64,000 nucleotides of DNA from Anopheles merus (GCF_017562075.2 NC_054084.1:13282798-13346797); one strand, 5' to 3'; shown: positions 21,260-38,900, counted from the stretch's first letter. The notes: generated from the sequence alone by a model not told the origin. Numbers and translations: made by a program.

Positions 21260-21660
21260 AATTATGGGGTTCCGGAGTCGATTTCGTTTCTGGAATCGAT
21301 TTAGATTCTGGACCCGTAATCAGAATTTACTCCGGAAATGGAAATGGTACCTTAATCGGAATCTGAATTTGTTCTGGAATTTAAACTAGAAGTTTCAGAA
21401 GCAGAATTAGTTCCGTGATTTCCAGGAGCTCATTTAGATACATTGTATACGACCCCATCGTCTATTCTCATGGAGATGTTATAACCGATTATGTTTCCGG
21501 AGCCGATTCTGAATACGGAGCCGAATTCGATTACAAAGCCGATTCTGATTTCGAAAGCCGAATTTGATTCCAGAGGCAATTCCAGAATTACTATCTGAAA
21601 TCGATTGCATAAAAATTCGGACGTATCCGGAATCACTTCCGACCAAAACTGCATTTTTTG
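21260..21660. repeat. Degenerate GGAGCCGATTCTGAATAC-type tandem repeat
   Basis: Diverged units of about 18 bp, clearest at about 21497-21571, where four follow head to tail (GGAGCCGATTCTGAATAC, GGAGCCGAATTCGATTAC, AAAGCCGATTCTGATTTC, GAAAGCCGAATTTGATTCC). Related 'ggaatc / gttccgga' motifs extend on both sides, and 'gggatcagttccagaacc' appears near 21735. In style it resembles the array at 3571-4500. Confidence 0.6.
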
Positions 21661-22893
21661 ATCATTATCACGATCGTTAAAATTTAATTTATTAATTGTA
21701 AAAGTTGAAATGTCCAGAAAGTTGACCAGTTCGGGATCAGTTCCAGAACCAGTTGCTGAAGCAGTATTTATTTAATGCTATTCAATGCAAACTATTAAAC
21801 GGAATATAAATGTACATCATACTTAGTTCATTTGGAAATATAGTAACATTAATTCGTTTGCAGATTGATGTAAAGAGGTTAAGTAAGTGTCTCTCATTAT
21901 ATCTAAGTCAAGGGATAACTAGTGAAGCTATTGATCATCTTCATGTATCACATAAAAAACTGTTAAATATCAACAGATTGTAGAGATTTAATCACCGTGC
22001 AAAGCCTGCACTCCAGCTGTAGCCATAACCTAACTCAACCGCACGAGAGTCGGTTGACAAAAACAAATAATCTTCCCAAATAAAGAAAACATACCGAAAC
22101 AAAACATAGAGCAGTAAAAAAAAAAATACCACACACAATCGTAAACCAAACGCCCAACCCCGGCAGCCGGCCCTGGTAGTGAATGCTGGCGGGCACATAG
22201 CCATAGTATAGTAAACAAAAAATAAAGCTGAAATATTTTACAAACATTTGTCAGGAGCTACCAGCATTCAGCAGAATCACACCCGGACCAAACCCAACCG
22301 GTAGCGTTTAAATGTGCCGATGGAGTGGCGGAGGCTGGGTGGGTTGGTTTGGTTTTGGAATTGGTTTGGCTTGTGCGGATTTTATGTTTTTCAAAATATG
22401 TAGACATCACATACATGCACACACACACACACACACACACAAGGCAGGAATGGCAGTGTACAATCTTCACGTTCAAATGAGCTGTGAAAGAAACAAAATA
22501 ATAATAATAATAATTACATATTTTTGTTGAACGCCTTTTTTCAATTGGTGCAGTAAACAAGCCACATTACGAGCGTGTTTTGTAAGCACTGGCGGCAAGC
22601 TTAGGTGTAAGGATAAGAACAGTGAAGGTGAAAGTGATTAACGTTGCGCCCGGTTTCAAAATAACAACAAAGATCGCTAAATTGAAATAATAACTCTTCC
22701 CAGTGGCGCAATTTAGAGTTAATTTACACTTTGTTATGATCACGATGCCCCATTAAGCTACCGTGAGCACATACGCATAATAAATTTTCCGGTTGTCGCA
22801 TGAAAAGCAAAGCAACAAGGTGTAACGGATATCGGAAAAGGATTTTCCTATCCCTCGCTCAAAGAGTGGCTTGTTTAGCCTAAGCCACCGACG

Positions 22894-23154
22894 GTGCGAC
22901 AACGATCGGTGACAAACCGAGTGTTACTTCTACGTCGAATGCAACTTAGTAAACATGCCAAAAAAGTTTACCAAACAAAGTGCGCAATATTTACAAACAA
23001 ATGCTTTTCGGTGCACGGTCACACGGATGAGCTGTTGAGAGTTGAGCCGGCCGGTGGGAATCGCCGATTGTACGCCGAAGACGACGGCGACGATGCGGAC
23101 AGCGCTGCGGCTGGTGAGGATGATGATGGAGATGATAGAGATCGCTTAGTGTAA
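22894..23154 (+). CDS. Hypothetical acidic-tailed open frame
   Basis: An 86-codon frame whose last ~30 residues are strongly acidic (AEDDGDDADSAAAGEDDDGD) and encoded by GC-richer DNA than its surroundings. The first part is basic and unremarkable. An AG at about 23041 could start a terminal exon there, so only the acidic tail may be real. No family is recognised. The tail could equally be a chance reading of a GAC/GAT-rich repeat. Confidence 0.2.
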   Translation: MRQRSVTNRVLLLRRMQLSKHAKKVYQTKCAIFTNKCFSVHGHTDELLRVEPAGGNRRLYAEDDGDDADSAAAGEDDDGDDRDRLV

Positions 23155-26100
23155 CATAATTTAGTTAGCGCATTGACTGGTTTGGTGACACATCATGCTG
23201 TTACGGTGCCCAATATTTTCGCCTTTGCACGTGTTTTGGCATGCGCCTGTGTCAGGCACACACAAACAAACGCAAACAATCTCCTCGGACCAATTCCTTC
23301 GAAACCGAGAGGCGCCGAGAGATGCGTGTTGTGATGGTGTTCGCGTGTTGGTTGAACGTTTGAATGCTTTGAATTTGAACGTTTAAGGATTACTGTACAA
23401 GTGGTTCATTTCTATTATTATTTATTCTTATTTGCTGATCGCCTGATATACATTCTAAATAAAGCCTGTAATAGGGAAAGCTTAAATTTGGAGTTAGAAC
23501 TTCCTGTTGTATCATAGCGAATTTGAGTCTTTACAATTTTTCAAGAAAATCGACGCTTTCGAATGTAGAAATTATGGCCATATTTAGATTCACGCTATAC
23601 GTCCTATTATTGATTAGGTCGGTTGGCTAATTGAAGATGTTCGCCTAGCTGACACATTTCTATCATCATTATTTTATTTTTGTTATTTGTTATTTGTTTA
23701 TGTATAATTCAACGGACCGCATGGACATCTCGAAGCATTTAGTACTGTACATAATATTTTCTATAAAGATTAACTGCATTATGCACAACTTTTTGCCTTG
23801 TTTCTACTTAATCTCGGACTTTTTTTTCATAATCTGAGCTACTACTTTCCCGCCAACAATGGAACATCGATCGATGGAACTCATAGAACTTGGCGGACTA
23901 TGGAACGCATACACAATTATGACAAAGTTTCGATGTGAGGGTTTGCCACTGTTAGGGTTCTGGACGACATAGTCCGTCTTTTCACACTATCTAGAGAAGG
24001 TTAGTCCAATTTCTTAAGAAAAGTAGGTAACCCTTAAAAACAGGGATATCTTTTTGGCCGTCTGGCTGAGAAGATGACTGAGACAACTGTCAGACATTCC
24101 TTAAATTCGCGATGCAGTTGTATAGGCTAATCTTCTGTGTAAGTAAGTAGCTTAGTAGTATGTGGGATTATGCACCGCTACGTTAGAAAACAGTCAGAGA
24201 TGAAAAACTCTGATTCAGAATCATGAATCTGAATAAATCTTCAAATTAAATTAATTATAGATTAATTTAAAAAAAAAACACCACGAATATCCAGTGGCTG
24301 TTTTAATCGGTGACGGCCGAGTAAGGGCCTTAATCGGTCACACGAATGTGGGCCCTTCTGAAATATCGAGCAAGATGTTGTATGAGGAGTTCGAAACAAG
24401 AGAAAGATTGAGAAGCAAATTTACTTGTGAGCGAGGAGTGGGCTCCTTTATTCGGGGCCCTTCAAGACCTCGGTCGCTAAGTTTGCGTACTGCCTAATCT
24501 GCCTCTACGAATGTCTAGAGATTGAACAGATAACGATTTTCTCTACAGCTTGTCAACTTTGCGTTTTAATTTTTGAAAGTCGTCGAAATATTTCTTATAT
24601 TACATGAATGTGTGCAGTAACGAACTAAAATTAATAATGATCCGAAATTAATTCAAACACACTCATTCTATCTTCGGCTGTGTGACATCTTTACCAAAGG
24701 GATTATATAGCAACTAACAGGACAAATGTTACTGCGCAAAAGTCAGCATAATGCTAGACGTTGTTTATCTTTCTTGTCTTGTGGATTATTTTAGCGACAC
24801 AACATGAGTCACCGAAGAGACGAGCTCATGCTGCTACACTATCTAATACATTGTATATGTTATAGTACACACATTTTTGAAACACGTTGATAAATTGTAC
24901 TCCTAAGATGAGAAATCACGTATCATGACCTAATTTTGCAGCTTTCTTCTTAGTATCTGACTTAAGGTTCACAGACCGCAAAATTACGTCCTTTCTGTCC
25001 TAATCAATCACGCTTCACACTAAGCAATGAGCTTTTTTCGCAATTTATAATACCAACTAGTGGTCAGCAGAGGAGTGTAATGGCTGTGTGTAGAGTGTGG
25101 CGGCGATCGGTGGTTCACTTTCACAGCGTGACTGAAGGTTTCCTGCCGTGGGGTCGTTAAAACAGACCACAGGACACGACACTGGTCAGATGTTTTGTAA
25201 ACACATTTTGCGCTTTATTTATATATCCACGGGAGATGCTGCGGAACTAAACATTGCTCGGTAGGTTGCTTTAAATAATCAGCTCAAATTAGGCAAACAC
25301 TTCTATAAATCAGTATCGGATTTAATGTGTGTGTGTTTTTTTTTCCAAGTTCAGTGGAGGTGTATCATAAACAATAAAATATTTTATCTTGTAATTAAAT
25401 TTATTAAATGACAGTTAACTGCCACGTGTTTTGGTAGAGCTAGTGCACTTCGGAAAGACTGTTGGACTTGCATTACCGGTTTACCCTTCAATCGCTCTGC
25501 GTCAAACAGCATTATCAGATCTAATCGAGCAAAACTGTAAATCAAACACAATCTTCACTCTTGTCTCCCCGTCCAACCATTCACATTCGGCTCTTATCTG
25601 CTATCAGCAAGAGTTGTGTGTTCTTTTTCTTTTAATCTCTTCTACAGATAGTTTATGACCAGTCCGCTATAGCTAAACTACTGTATCGCCCGCGCCCTGT
25701 CCATCGTCTATTGCAGTTGTTTTGATCGACACAACAGGACACAAGCGAAACGATCGCCATGCGAATCGCTATGGATTGTTTTGTAAATTTGATTCCAGCC
25801 ACAGATTAGACGAAAGTCGCAGAAAACGCATTTGCACTGAGCAGTTCAAGGAACAGCATTGCACATGCCGGCGAACTCCCAGTTTAATTAGCTGCTGGTA
25901 GCCGCGTATTGTGTAGCCTTCCCGGTGACTGATTTGTTTATGTTAGAGTCAGTTTGCAATGAGCAATGCTTTTCCGGTATCCTTTTTTTTATTAAACACA
26001 TTGTCGTGGCGACGGTCTGATTGAACTGATACTGGTGGGACGGACTGTGACGGAAGCCTCTAGCTAGGTATTATTCTTACCCTTTACAACTCGTTCCATC

Positions 26101-28688
26101 CAAACGACTGGCCGCGGGGTGTGTGCATTGATCAAGTAATTATTGTAATTACCGTCGAAGAAGGAAGGGTATTGAATTGCAAATGTAAATAATACTTTCA
26201 CTGCAGAGCTTCGGTAGGAGAGAAAGTTATTTTGTTAGATAGACTTAACTTATGCGTTAAATTTTTGCATGAGTATTTTATTCATATTTCTTTGAATGCA
26301 GCTTGTAAACAATCCTGGTAGCGCACATTTTCCAGCTTAAACCTGCATGATGCAACTGCAAAACTGTTGCTTCCCTGGAAACAGTTGCACATTTTTGGCT
26401 GCAAATCAAACCTAACTTGACCGACATGATGGTGCGGCGCGGCCCCAGACTCACAAAGCGCAAAGCGGAGCGATGCGCGCGGTGCGATAAAACGATTCAT
26501 TTTGCATGCTGCAAACACACGCTGGCTCTTTCTTATCAGTTCGTCCCCGCGCGTTCGTAGGGATGGATGAAATTGGAATCTAAGCAAAAGCCTGAGCGCC
26601 ACACATGACGCGTATCATCAACGTCCACGGACCTCCACCGTCCTTAGATGCTGATCGTGCTGGTGCGCCCCGATCGGCTGGAGGTTTTTCCAGTGAAAAG
26701 GTTATCACCGTATCATTGTGCCCGTGTGTGAGGGCTTCTTGGTTTCGTTTTTTATTTTTATTTTTCTTGCTTCGTTTGGCCCACTCCACCCGGACATTTA
26801 CCGATCCGGGCTGGGCCGAATCGGTCAAGATCACGTTGCTTCCATTCCCGGGGAACGATGTTCGGGTGATGGTGATTGCTGAAATGATGGTGCAGCAAGA
26901 TGAATCATGCACAAATTCATGTGAAATTTTAATTCCTGTACGGGAGCGTGTATTGAAATGACATTCCTATTTCAGAGCGGTTTTACTAAGTGAACTCATG
27001 AAGTTCATCCAATAGACGCACAAGCTGAAGATATCCTTCTTCCGTAGCTACGACCCGATTTCCCTATATATTAATCAGACTCATATGTTCAATCAAACAA
27101 TGATTATTTTTAAGAGTTTTTTAAGTTCATGGAATACATCATATCAGCGTACTCCATACATTTTATTCCGTTTTATGCCAAATCATGAAATTATTTACGT
27201 TTTGGGAGTTCTTTTACCATCTTTCTTTATATGAGGTATGATTTTGGTAAATATATCTCCTATACATATTTGTGAAGTCTGTTTCAGATCGCCCATAGGT
27301 TGATGATTGCTTTTGGCTTCTTCCAGACATGCTACATTTGCGAAGTCACTGGCCTTATGAATTGCGTGGAAAGTGTAATGAGCAGGATCACTTCAATGGG
27401 GTTTGATAATCTACGCAAAAGCCATCTTTTAATGTAATAATCAGTGTGACTCATAAGGTTTTGCAGTGGGATTCTAGGTTTCATTATTTATTCATGTATT
27501 TATTCATTTTTATTCACTAAAACGGTATAGCAATTGTCGACTTTTCTGTGTGATATCTTCGTTCGTTTTTTAATCATTGCTTTAAAAAGTTAAAAATACT
27601 TCTATTTCACGAAAATCGGTAGAATGATATTTTGTTTTAACATTAACTTCGTCAAAAATGAAACTTTAAAGCTAAAACAAGTGCAAATCAACGCTGCCAA
27701 CCATTTTTATTTTAGATTTCAAATCAGGAAGCTTCTAGTTATGGACTTCTATTCAGAAAGCTTCTAATAATGTTTAATTTTTAGTGTTTTGTCTATCTAG
27801 GCATATATCTTTAACCGGTGGATGGAAGCTATTTTTTGCTAAAATTTTGTTATTATTGATTTATCTATTTTATTCCATGCAAAAATACTTTGTCCGAATT
27901 AATCACATCCTAAAGCAGTTAGGTTTTTCTAAATCGATAGATCATTCTAAATGCGACTTATTTAGAAAATAATTACAAAAGCCAGGTACAACACCATTAA
28001 ACTTATTCATTTGTGATTTCAAGTGCAGCTAAGCTTTGGAAGAAATCATTCTGCCGCCAACTAAACCTGCATCTCAACCGGTTGCAGTTTAAATTTTCAC
28101 CTTGAGGTACGAAACGCCGTACAGTTTTGAATCGAACCACTCTCCTCTCAGTAAACTTCCCTCGAAACGCACCAACGCAAACGTTAGCCACGGCGAACAG
28201 TGGACGGAAATAAATTACATGCATTTATGAAAACACGTGTTCGCGCGCGTTAAACGCTGTCGTCACGCTGGACGGCGGGAGTGAGTGGTGGTAAATGCAT
28301 ACGAACCAACCGACGACCATTCCCTCCGCCGTAAGGAACCACCACTACAAGGGATGGAAAAATCCTAACGTGTGTCGTTTTTGTTTCCCAAAACCTCCAA
28401 AAAGTCGCCTCCGTTCTTCCGTTCGTTGGAGTTCACCGTTCCATTTGCTGCACACGATGCGTTCGGTGCAGTCAAAAGTGCATCGTACATCATTTACGTT
28501 TTCCAGCTTTTCGGCTGATGATGGAGATCCATTTGAATTCCCGAGGGGAATTGTAGTGAATAAGTGTCGCTTTAGGAAAATGCAGCAGTTTCCCAGCTTA
28601 GATGATTGTGATGGTGCCGATTATTCATTTTTCGTCGTGCAGCGAACGCCTTTCGATGGAAGATGCGCTTAAGCTGTTTTCCCTTTTT

Positions 28689-28730
<42 letters not shown>

Positions 28731-29676
28731 GTCTTATTCTTTCTGTGTCCTTGGACTGCATGAAGCTTGAAAAATGCACCCGAAAACGTTGCACCCGTGT
28801 ACTCAAACGATGGGAAATGGAAAGAAAAAGGGGGAAAAAGGACAGGACTAATTTGTTTATTTTGGCTTGCTGCTTCGGGAGTAAAAATACCAAACAACTT
28901 AAATATTATTAAATATTTGTCACATTGTCATCCATCATGCGAGGGTTAATTCGAACGGTTCACAGGCAACAAACAAAAAGAGCCCCTAGGGCTTGGGATT
29001 GGGAAGTAAAGGACCGCGTTTTCGGCGGTGATTATTATGTGCCAGAATGGTGCATGTGAAATTATTGTTTCACGGACTAAAACCGGCAACAGAAGAAATC
29101 CACCTCACGAATCTTGACTAATGGAGCAGCACATGTCCGGTATCTTCGACGCGCGTGCTCATTTCCGGTTGGAAAGGAAATGTATTCTTCACACCAATAA
29201 ATGATGATGAGGCTTAATTAGTAATGTTTCATTTTGGAGAATGGCATTACGCAGCGGACAGTCTTCTTATAGTAACTTTAAAATGGAAGACGCTATATGC
29301 CTGCGTTGTGCTATATGAGTCGAATGATTTGTGTGCACTTGTTGCTGAGTGAAAAATCAATAGATTTTCGCTCCTACCCCTAGCCAGGGACAGTGTTAGA
29401 GAGTGAAAGAACACCTTTAGATTGGCTATGAAACTTATCACACTTTTGAACAATCATCTCACAATAAAGCACATAATTTTACGCAGCATCTAAAATTTAT
29501 TTATTAAAAAAGCAACTGGAGTCATTTGAACAGCGATAACAACCACCACTACCACCACCGTGTGCGATAAGGGGTGAGTTACGTAAAAGCCCGGTGCTGG
29601 TTGTACGTGTAACAGTGGCACGTGCAGCCGGGGTGCAAATCATCAGTCCGGTAACGAGTTCTGCGCAGTCCCGGAG

Positions 29677-29756
29677 GGCAGCGTGGCCGAGCGGTCTAAG
29701 GCGCTGGTTTTAGGCACCAGTCAGAAATGGCGTGGGTTCGAATCCCACCGCTGTCA
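29677..29756 (+). tRNA. tRNA-Leu (anticodon TAG)
   Basis: An 80-base cloverleaf with a long variable arm, as in Leu tRNAs. The acceptor GGCAGCG pairs with CGCTGTC; the anticodon stem CTGGT/ACCAG encloses TTTAGGC, giving TAG; the T arm contains GGTTCGAATCC. A T-run follows in the AT-rich 3' flank. Confidence 0.96.
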
Positions 29757-32911
<3,155 letters not shown>

Positions 32912-35900
32912 TTAGGGTTGGGACAGGTACGACTTCTGGTAGGAGTTCTGTTGCGATGAGGATACGCTCATCTGATTCGTGGGTTCGTCTTTAACCACCG
33001 GCAAAGGTACTGGTTAGTGTATTGAGATAAGGGTAAAGACAAGTTAGCTTAGTATGGAAATTCTGTAACAGAAGAGGCGTGTGGATACTTACAGGTCGTG
33101 TCCCAATAGGGATAGTGTGGCTCGAACCGCCGTGCGCAGGGAGGTGTTGTGCTGCCCGAAACGGCGAAAGTGTCTGTACAAATGTACCCACAAAAAAAAA
33201 AGAGAAAACCCCTCCAATTATTGAATACATTCTTATCGATTCACCCATCACAAGTGCACCACTCACCTAGATTGTTGGACAGCGATCCGTACGTGTTGAT
33301 CGTTACCGGTTGTACCGACTGTTGGAGCTGCGAAAAATTATACTAGATAAAGAAAGGTTGACATACGATCTACTAGCGTGTGCATGTGTCTTACTTACCG
33401 GTGCTGAGTAGGTGTAGTTAGTACGGCTCGAACAGGACGTGTAGCTGCTCAGCTGCGTCGTCGGCATCCAGGGTGCGCTGAAGGGATGACAAAAACAAAG
33501 AAAACATATCACTAACCCTTCCGATGGAACACGAAATATCACATCTCGGTGTCTTGCAACGCGTGCGTGCCGAACGGTGCCGTACTGCCACAACCTACCC
33601 GGCATCGTAGCGTGGATAGGTCTGATAGGGATTCTGGGCAAACACCGGCCGATGGCCAAAGTTGCCCGGGTTGGTCACGTACGAGTCGCCGAACATTTTC
33701 GAGTAGTGTCCAGTCCGGTACGGGCGCTTCATCCGTCGGCGACGCTTGTAGTTGCCATTCTCGAACATGTCCTCGTACTGCGGGTCAAGCGTCCAGTAGT
33801 TGCCCTTCCGCTCGCCACCGCCCTCCCGCGGGATCTTCACGAAGCACTCGTTCAGGCTGAGATTGTGGCGGATCGAGTTCTGCCAGCCCTTCTTGTTCTT
33901 CTCGTAGTACGGAAACCGGGAGGTGATGTAACCGTAGATTTCACTCAACGTTGCACGCTTCATCTGTGAGCTCTGCAGTAACCCCGATGGCGATCGCGGT
34001 AGAAAGTGGGAAGAGGAAGAGAAACAGAGAATACGATCCCGAATAGGCTGATAAGTAGGGAGCTTCCACGTGGTTCAATAAATTCTAGCTTCATGGTAAC
34101 GCAAACGTATTAAGAATATACAATTTATTCCCTCGGTAACACCTTGCTGCCACGTAAAAGATACTCCAAATGTGTGGGTTTTTGTTTTAAAAACTGTATT
34201 GTTGCTTCGGAGCAAGATCATTCGTGCAAGATTAACTGCACTAATTAAGACAAACTGTTGCAGTGCACACCCCGCACTAGACTTAAATTAGAAGATTTGT
34301 TATAATATGTATACACTCATATACACTCATGTACACTCATTTCGACTTTCCTTCCCTTCCAACGCGTAAACTTAACCTTTCTCGCTAGACCCTAGGCCCT
34401 GGTGATCTTGATCGTGAGCTCTATCCAAACTGTCACAGGTTCTGAAGCTGCCACGGGGCAACTTTCGATGATAAATATAAACTACTACGCGCGCGTTAAT
34501 AATCGTGCTCATTTTCCCCGTAGACCATTCGTCCACCTCCCACGAAATTCGGCACTGGGAAGAATTTGATCCGACCGATCTATCTGCGACGGTGCGATGC
34601 AAAAGACTTTAGACAGTCTCGCGCCGTGGCGTCGGATTAAAGTGCGATTTATAAACCTCTCGCCCTTACCATCATTCCCACAATTTGCCCGTTGCGAGAT
34701 GCGTTGTGCTGCATCGTGAAGAGAGTTATAATTTGTGACACAATCATCACTCAAACTGGTTGATTTGACAAGCAACCGGCATTGGACTGGGAGCGAAAAA
34801 AAAATAGGGCCGCCTAGTAAGGACGTACTACGCCGTCGCCGTCGACCAAACCGCTCCCATCCTCGAGGAAGGTTGAAAAGTGATGGTAATGGATAGATGG
34901 GGATAGATGGTTGACATTCACGTCTTACGAAAGATTCCGAAGACGTATTGCGATCATCAGTGTTTGGTGCCTCGGCAGTCCGAGGCAATTGAACCGGGGA
35001 AAGTGATGCGTGTTGCAACACATTGTTCTCCCGGCTGCAAAAGGTAATGCTATTGCAGCGCATACGATCAATCATTTTTGCCAAGTTGTTGGTGGAAAAT
35101 TTGTCAACCTGTTGGTAGGTTGGACGATGGCACACAGGATGAACCGTTAAACGCCTTGACTAATTGCATTTGAGCGGTGATCACACGGTCATACATCACG
35201 CAGAAGTAGACGCTACCTTATTACGCATATTGCCTATCATACCATTATTACATCCTAGCTTGTGAGGAAATTCCCTAAGATCTTCTTAGCAAGAAGCCAT
35301 CTTACCTGTATCGCCATTGCAATTAACGCCACATAGCTGTACGGTGGCTTCACGTTCGAGTTCCGGCTGCCCGTCGGACTTGTGGTGGAGCTGCAATCGT
35401 ATGTGGATAGGCTGGAGGATACGAATTGTGGTTAATGATACGTTCGGACACTCCAGAAACCATCTTCCAACCTGCTGCTGTTAGTCGTACTGCTGTTGCT
35501 GACCGTCGACGCACCTCCATTGCTGGTGGTAGAGTTTGTGGAGCTCTGGTTGCTCGTGGTCTGATTCTGGTTTGGCGTGTGGTTGTTGTTATTGTTGTTA
35601 GAGGAGTTGGGTTGGGGAAGCGTTGTCGGTATCTGGCCACCTTGCAGATCATCCGGTGCTAAGCTATTGCTCGGCAGCTCATCCGGACCCTGGCTGGACG
35701 GTTTGGAGGATGATAGCGCCAACGAACCGATGTTATGATGCAGTTGTTGTTGCTGCTGCTGCTGCTGCTGCTGTTGGTGTTGCTGCTGCTGGTGTTGCTG
35801 CTGGTGCTGCTGCTGCTGTGCAAGATGCTGATGTTGATGATCGGGTGAGCTTCCCGTTTCCTCGTGCAGCCGCTCAATCACGGTCGGCAGTTGCTGCAGG

Positions 35901-38900
35901 GAGGAGGGCGATGAAGATTTCACCTGATCGTACGCTGGGAGCGATACTGCAAGCGGGTGGTACACGTCTGAAATCAGAGTGCATGAATCGTTGATGTGTG
36001 TATGAGAAAGAGTGATGGATTAAAAGTGCCAAACAAAATCACTGAAATAAGTAACTTTGTATTGGAGCTAAACTACCAAAATTCTATCACTCATTATCAT
36101 TGCCCTGTTACTACGTAGTATCTGTGTGTTAAACGAGGGGAGAGTGTAAAACCTGAACCTACGGCCGTACAACCAACAAAAGATGCTGCTACCAGTCATT
36201 GGTTGGTAAAAGTTCATGATGGTTTTTTTTGTACTGTTGTCCTATCGTTCCGGACATGTGGCCGCACGAGCATACACGACTGTCAAGATGCATACCACGC
36301 CTACCCTCCCCATCCAGCCCTTACCCGCCACCTATCTTGAAGGCAGAGTCGTTTTTACGCAACACAGGACGGCTCCGCTGTTAGGCACGATCCTCATCCG
36401 AGATCCCTCAACACTCTCGCAACGTCAGAGAAGAAGAGTAAGCGCTGTTGATAAGCGATTGAAAAAGGTTCACCGTGGGTCATTGCGAGCTGATAGCATG
36501 GATTCCATTTTTTTCCTTCTTTCGTTGCTGCTCCATCGATATGAACGAGCAAGCGGATGGAATTATGATGATGATGATGATGATGACGATGCTCCACTTT
36601 GCCCGTTACTATAGTGTCAATGGCAATTCTATGCCCATTTGCCGCGCGGCCATAACAGCACTCAAGCGTCCCCATGGGTGTCCTTTTGTCCATTGCGGGG
36701 AAGCATTGCTCATGCTGATACGGCGAGCGAACCAATGTCCGAGAAACCTAGTTACGAGTGCCGGAGCGCACTATGACGCTAGCTTTGGTTATGTAGCTAA
36801 TCAAACATGTTGCCTCATTCACGGCGTGTGTTATCTTAAAAACTGATCGTATGTCCTAAATAAACGTGATATTCAAATGGAAAGGCAGGCATACGCAACA
36901 TACCTAGATGACTTAATACGTTGAAGCCCTCTTGCTTGATCTTGGTCGGCATGCTGATAATGTTCTGGAAAAATAAGGAAATAATTACATATTAATTGGA
37001 ATGCTTTTCGAATTATTTTAAATACATTTCTTCATGAAATTAGTATTGATTGAGGTTTACAATAAAAACTTGCATGAATGCAATTTATCCTTTTCAATTA
37101 TCCAATATCTCATTACCTACGCCCTAGACATAGCTCTACATTGCAGTAAACGTAAACAAGAAACCTGCAACTGCAAATGCAACGGTTGGTGCATGTGCAA
37201 GAGTGCGCAAACAAAATGGTGGTTTCCCCCACCGTTTTCAATTCACGAATTCACAGCAAGCTGAAATGTAAGACAAAAAAAAATAGGCAAGAAAATCAAC
37301 ATCACCACCTCTGCCCGACTCTGGGTGTGCGCGTGTGTGTCTGCTTGTTGAAACCAGTCACCGGGCAGGGGAAGACATACCCAAGAAGTGATTTAATTAC
37401 GCCCATAAATCACTCCCAATCGCGCGGCCATTACGTGCGGATTCGGTTGGCTCGCGGTCGGTCACTGCGGTCGGAGATTCGTGCAAGATGCGTTCCTCTT
37501 AGCCGCCGTGATACGGGCATCGGTTGCATCGCTTTTCGCGCTTTTCATCCAACGACGCAACGGCGGAGCCAACGACACCGTAATCTTGCATCCGAAGGCA
37601 CTCTTTATTGGACACGGATCAGGTTTGATTTGGGATCTCGCGCCACTCCCTTCCGTGCTTGTTTCGTGCCTTTCGGTCGATTTTGGGCCGGTCATTGGCA
37701 GGATCTGTACCGACCTGAAGATAAAGCGGATGGTCACGGTAGGAGACTAACGTGACTTACGTGACAACGTACGATTTAGTGCAAAGCACGAAGAAACAAG
37801 ACGGAGATTTAAGCAACAGAGAATGAATTGAAGCTCTTTTTCTCGCTCGTTCACTTGCTACATTTTGTTACGTCTTGCATCTACTCAGAGGCTGGAGTGG
37901 TGGTTACTCTTGCCGTAGAGTTACGAGGACACCCACGACGTCAGCAGCGTGTGGCTTTTGAACTCACAACAAATGGTGAAGTGGCCCGATGTGAAACCGG
38001 CAGACCGCCAACAATAGCCCACCCCTGCAGTGCAAAACCGGTACTCCTGGCTGCACCACCCCTGCAGCATCTGTTGTGACGTGCTTGATCGCCCGGAAAA
38101 TGGTCGGAAAGGCACGCCCGTTCGCGGAAGTTCGATTCATGGGGTGAAGTTTTGCCTCAGTGCTGCTGGTTTCTGTTGTGTATTTCGACTTTCGAGTGTA
38201 CTGCAGGGAAATGCTTTAAATTTACCCGCATCACCGTTGTGCCAATCTGTTTTGGAAAAGTATCAAAAGACGAAACAATCGAGCAGAGGTTTAAGGCATT
38301 TCGATTGTTGATTGTGTTTAATTCCTGATAATATTTATCTTCTTCAACTAAAAGCAACACTGTTTCACTTATTTGCACATAACGTGTTTTTTTATTATGA
38401 ACATTATGTAATATGTGTAAACACATCGCTTAACAAGCTGACAATACATCACAAAAAAATATTAGATTAAAATAATATAGATGTTTCATTTTTTCATGTT
38501 TGATTTAAGTTGGAAACCTGAAAAATTGGACTCAACTTCTCTCAGAGGATTTCGATATATATTAGATATATATTCTCATGATCGCAGATCGAAGATCTTA
38601 CAGGATCTTATTGGACATTTGGAGGAACTGGAGGAACATTGTTACTATGACTTCAGCTGCTTCATACAGCAAATGCTCCAATCATGAAATACCAACTTCA
38701 ATGCCTTCAACGGAAGATTATTCGTTATTCTCCATAATCTAAACGCTGTAGAACTTAGCCCAAGTATGTGACCTTTTTATGGGCGTAATCTTCGCTGATG
38801 ATGTGCAGGAAAGAGAACGATTATTTGAAACCAATTCCAATTCCATTTATTTCTGATCAATAGTAGCAAGATTGCTTTGTATGGAGGACCATGATCAAAT

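Larger units (their letters stand above)
20763..29676. other. Gene-poor intergenic region, ~8.9 kb
   Basis: AT-rich, with no recognised protein family on either strand. It holds the synthetase promoter just beyond 20762, a degenerate GGAGCCGATTC repeat (21260-21660), a CA tract (about 22414-22441), a TC tract (about 28689-28730) and one acidic open frame (22894-23154). Some of it may be regulatory or transposon debris; nothing is firm enough to name. Confidence 0.6.

Noticed and set aside
34509..35135. 208-codon minus-strand frame
   Set aside because: Lies wholly inside a FoxL2 intron on the same strand; no domain, and the spliced forkhead exons explain the gene.
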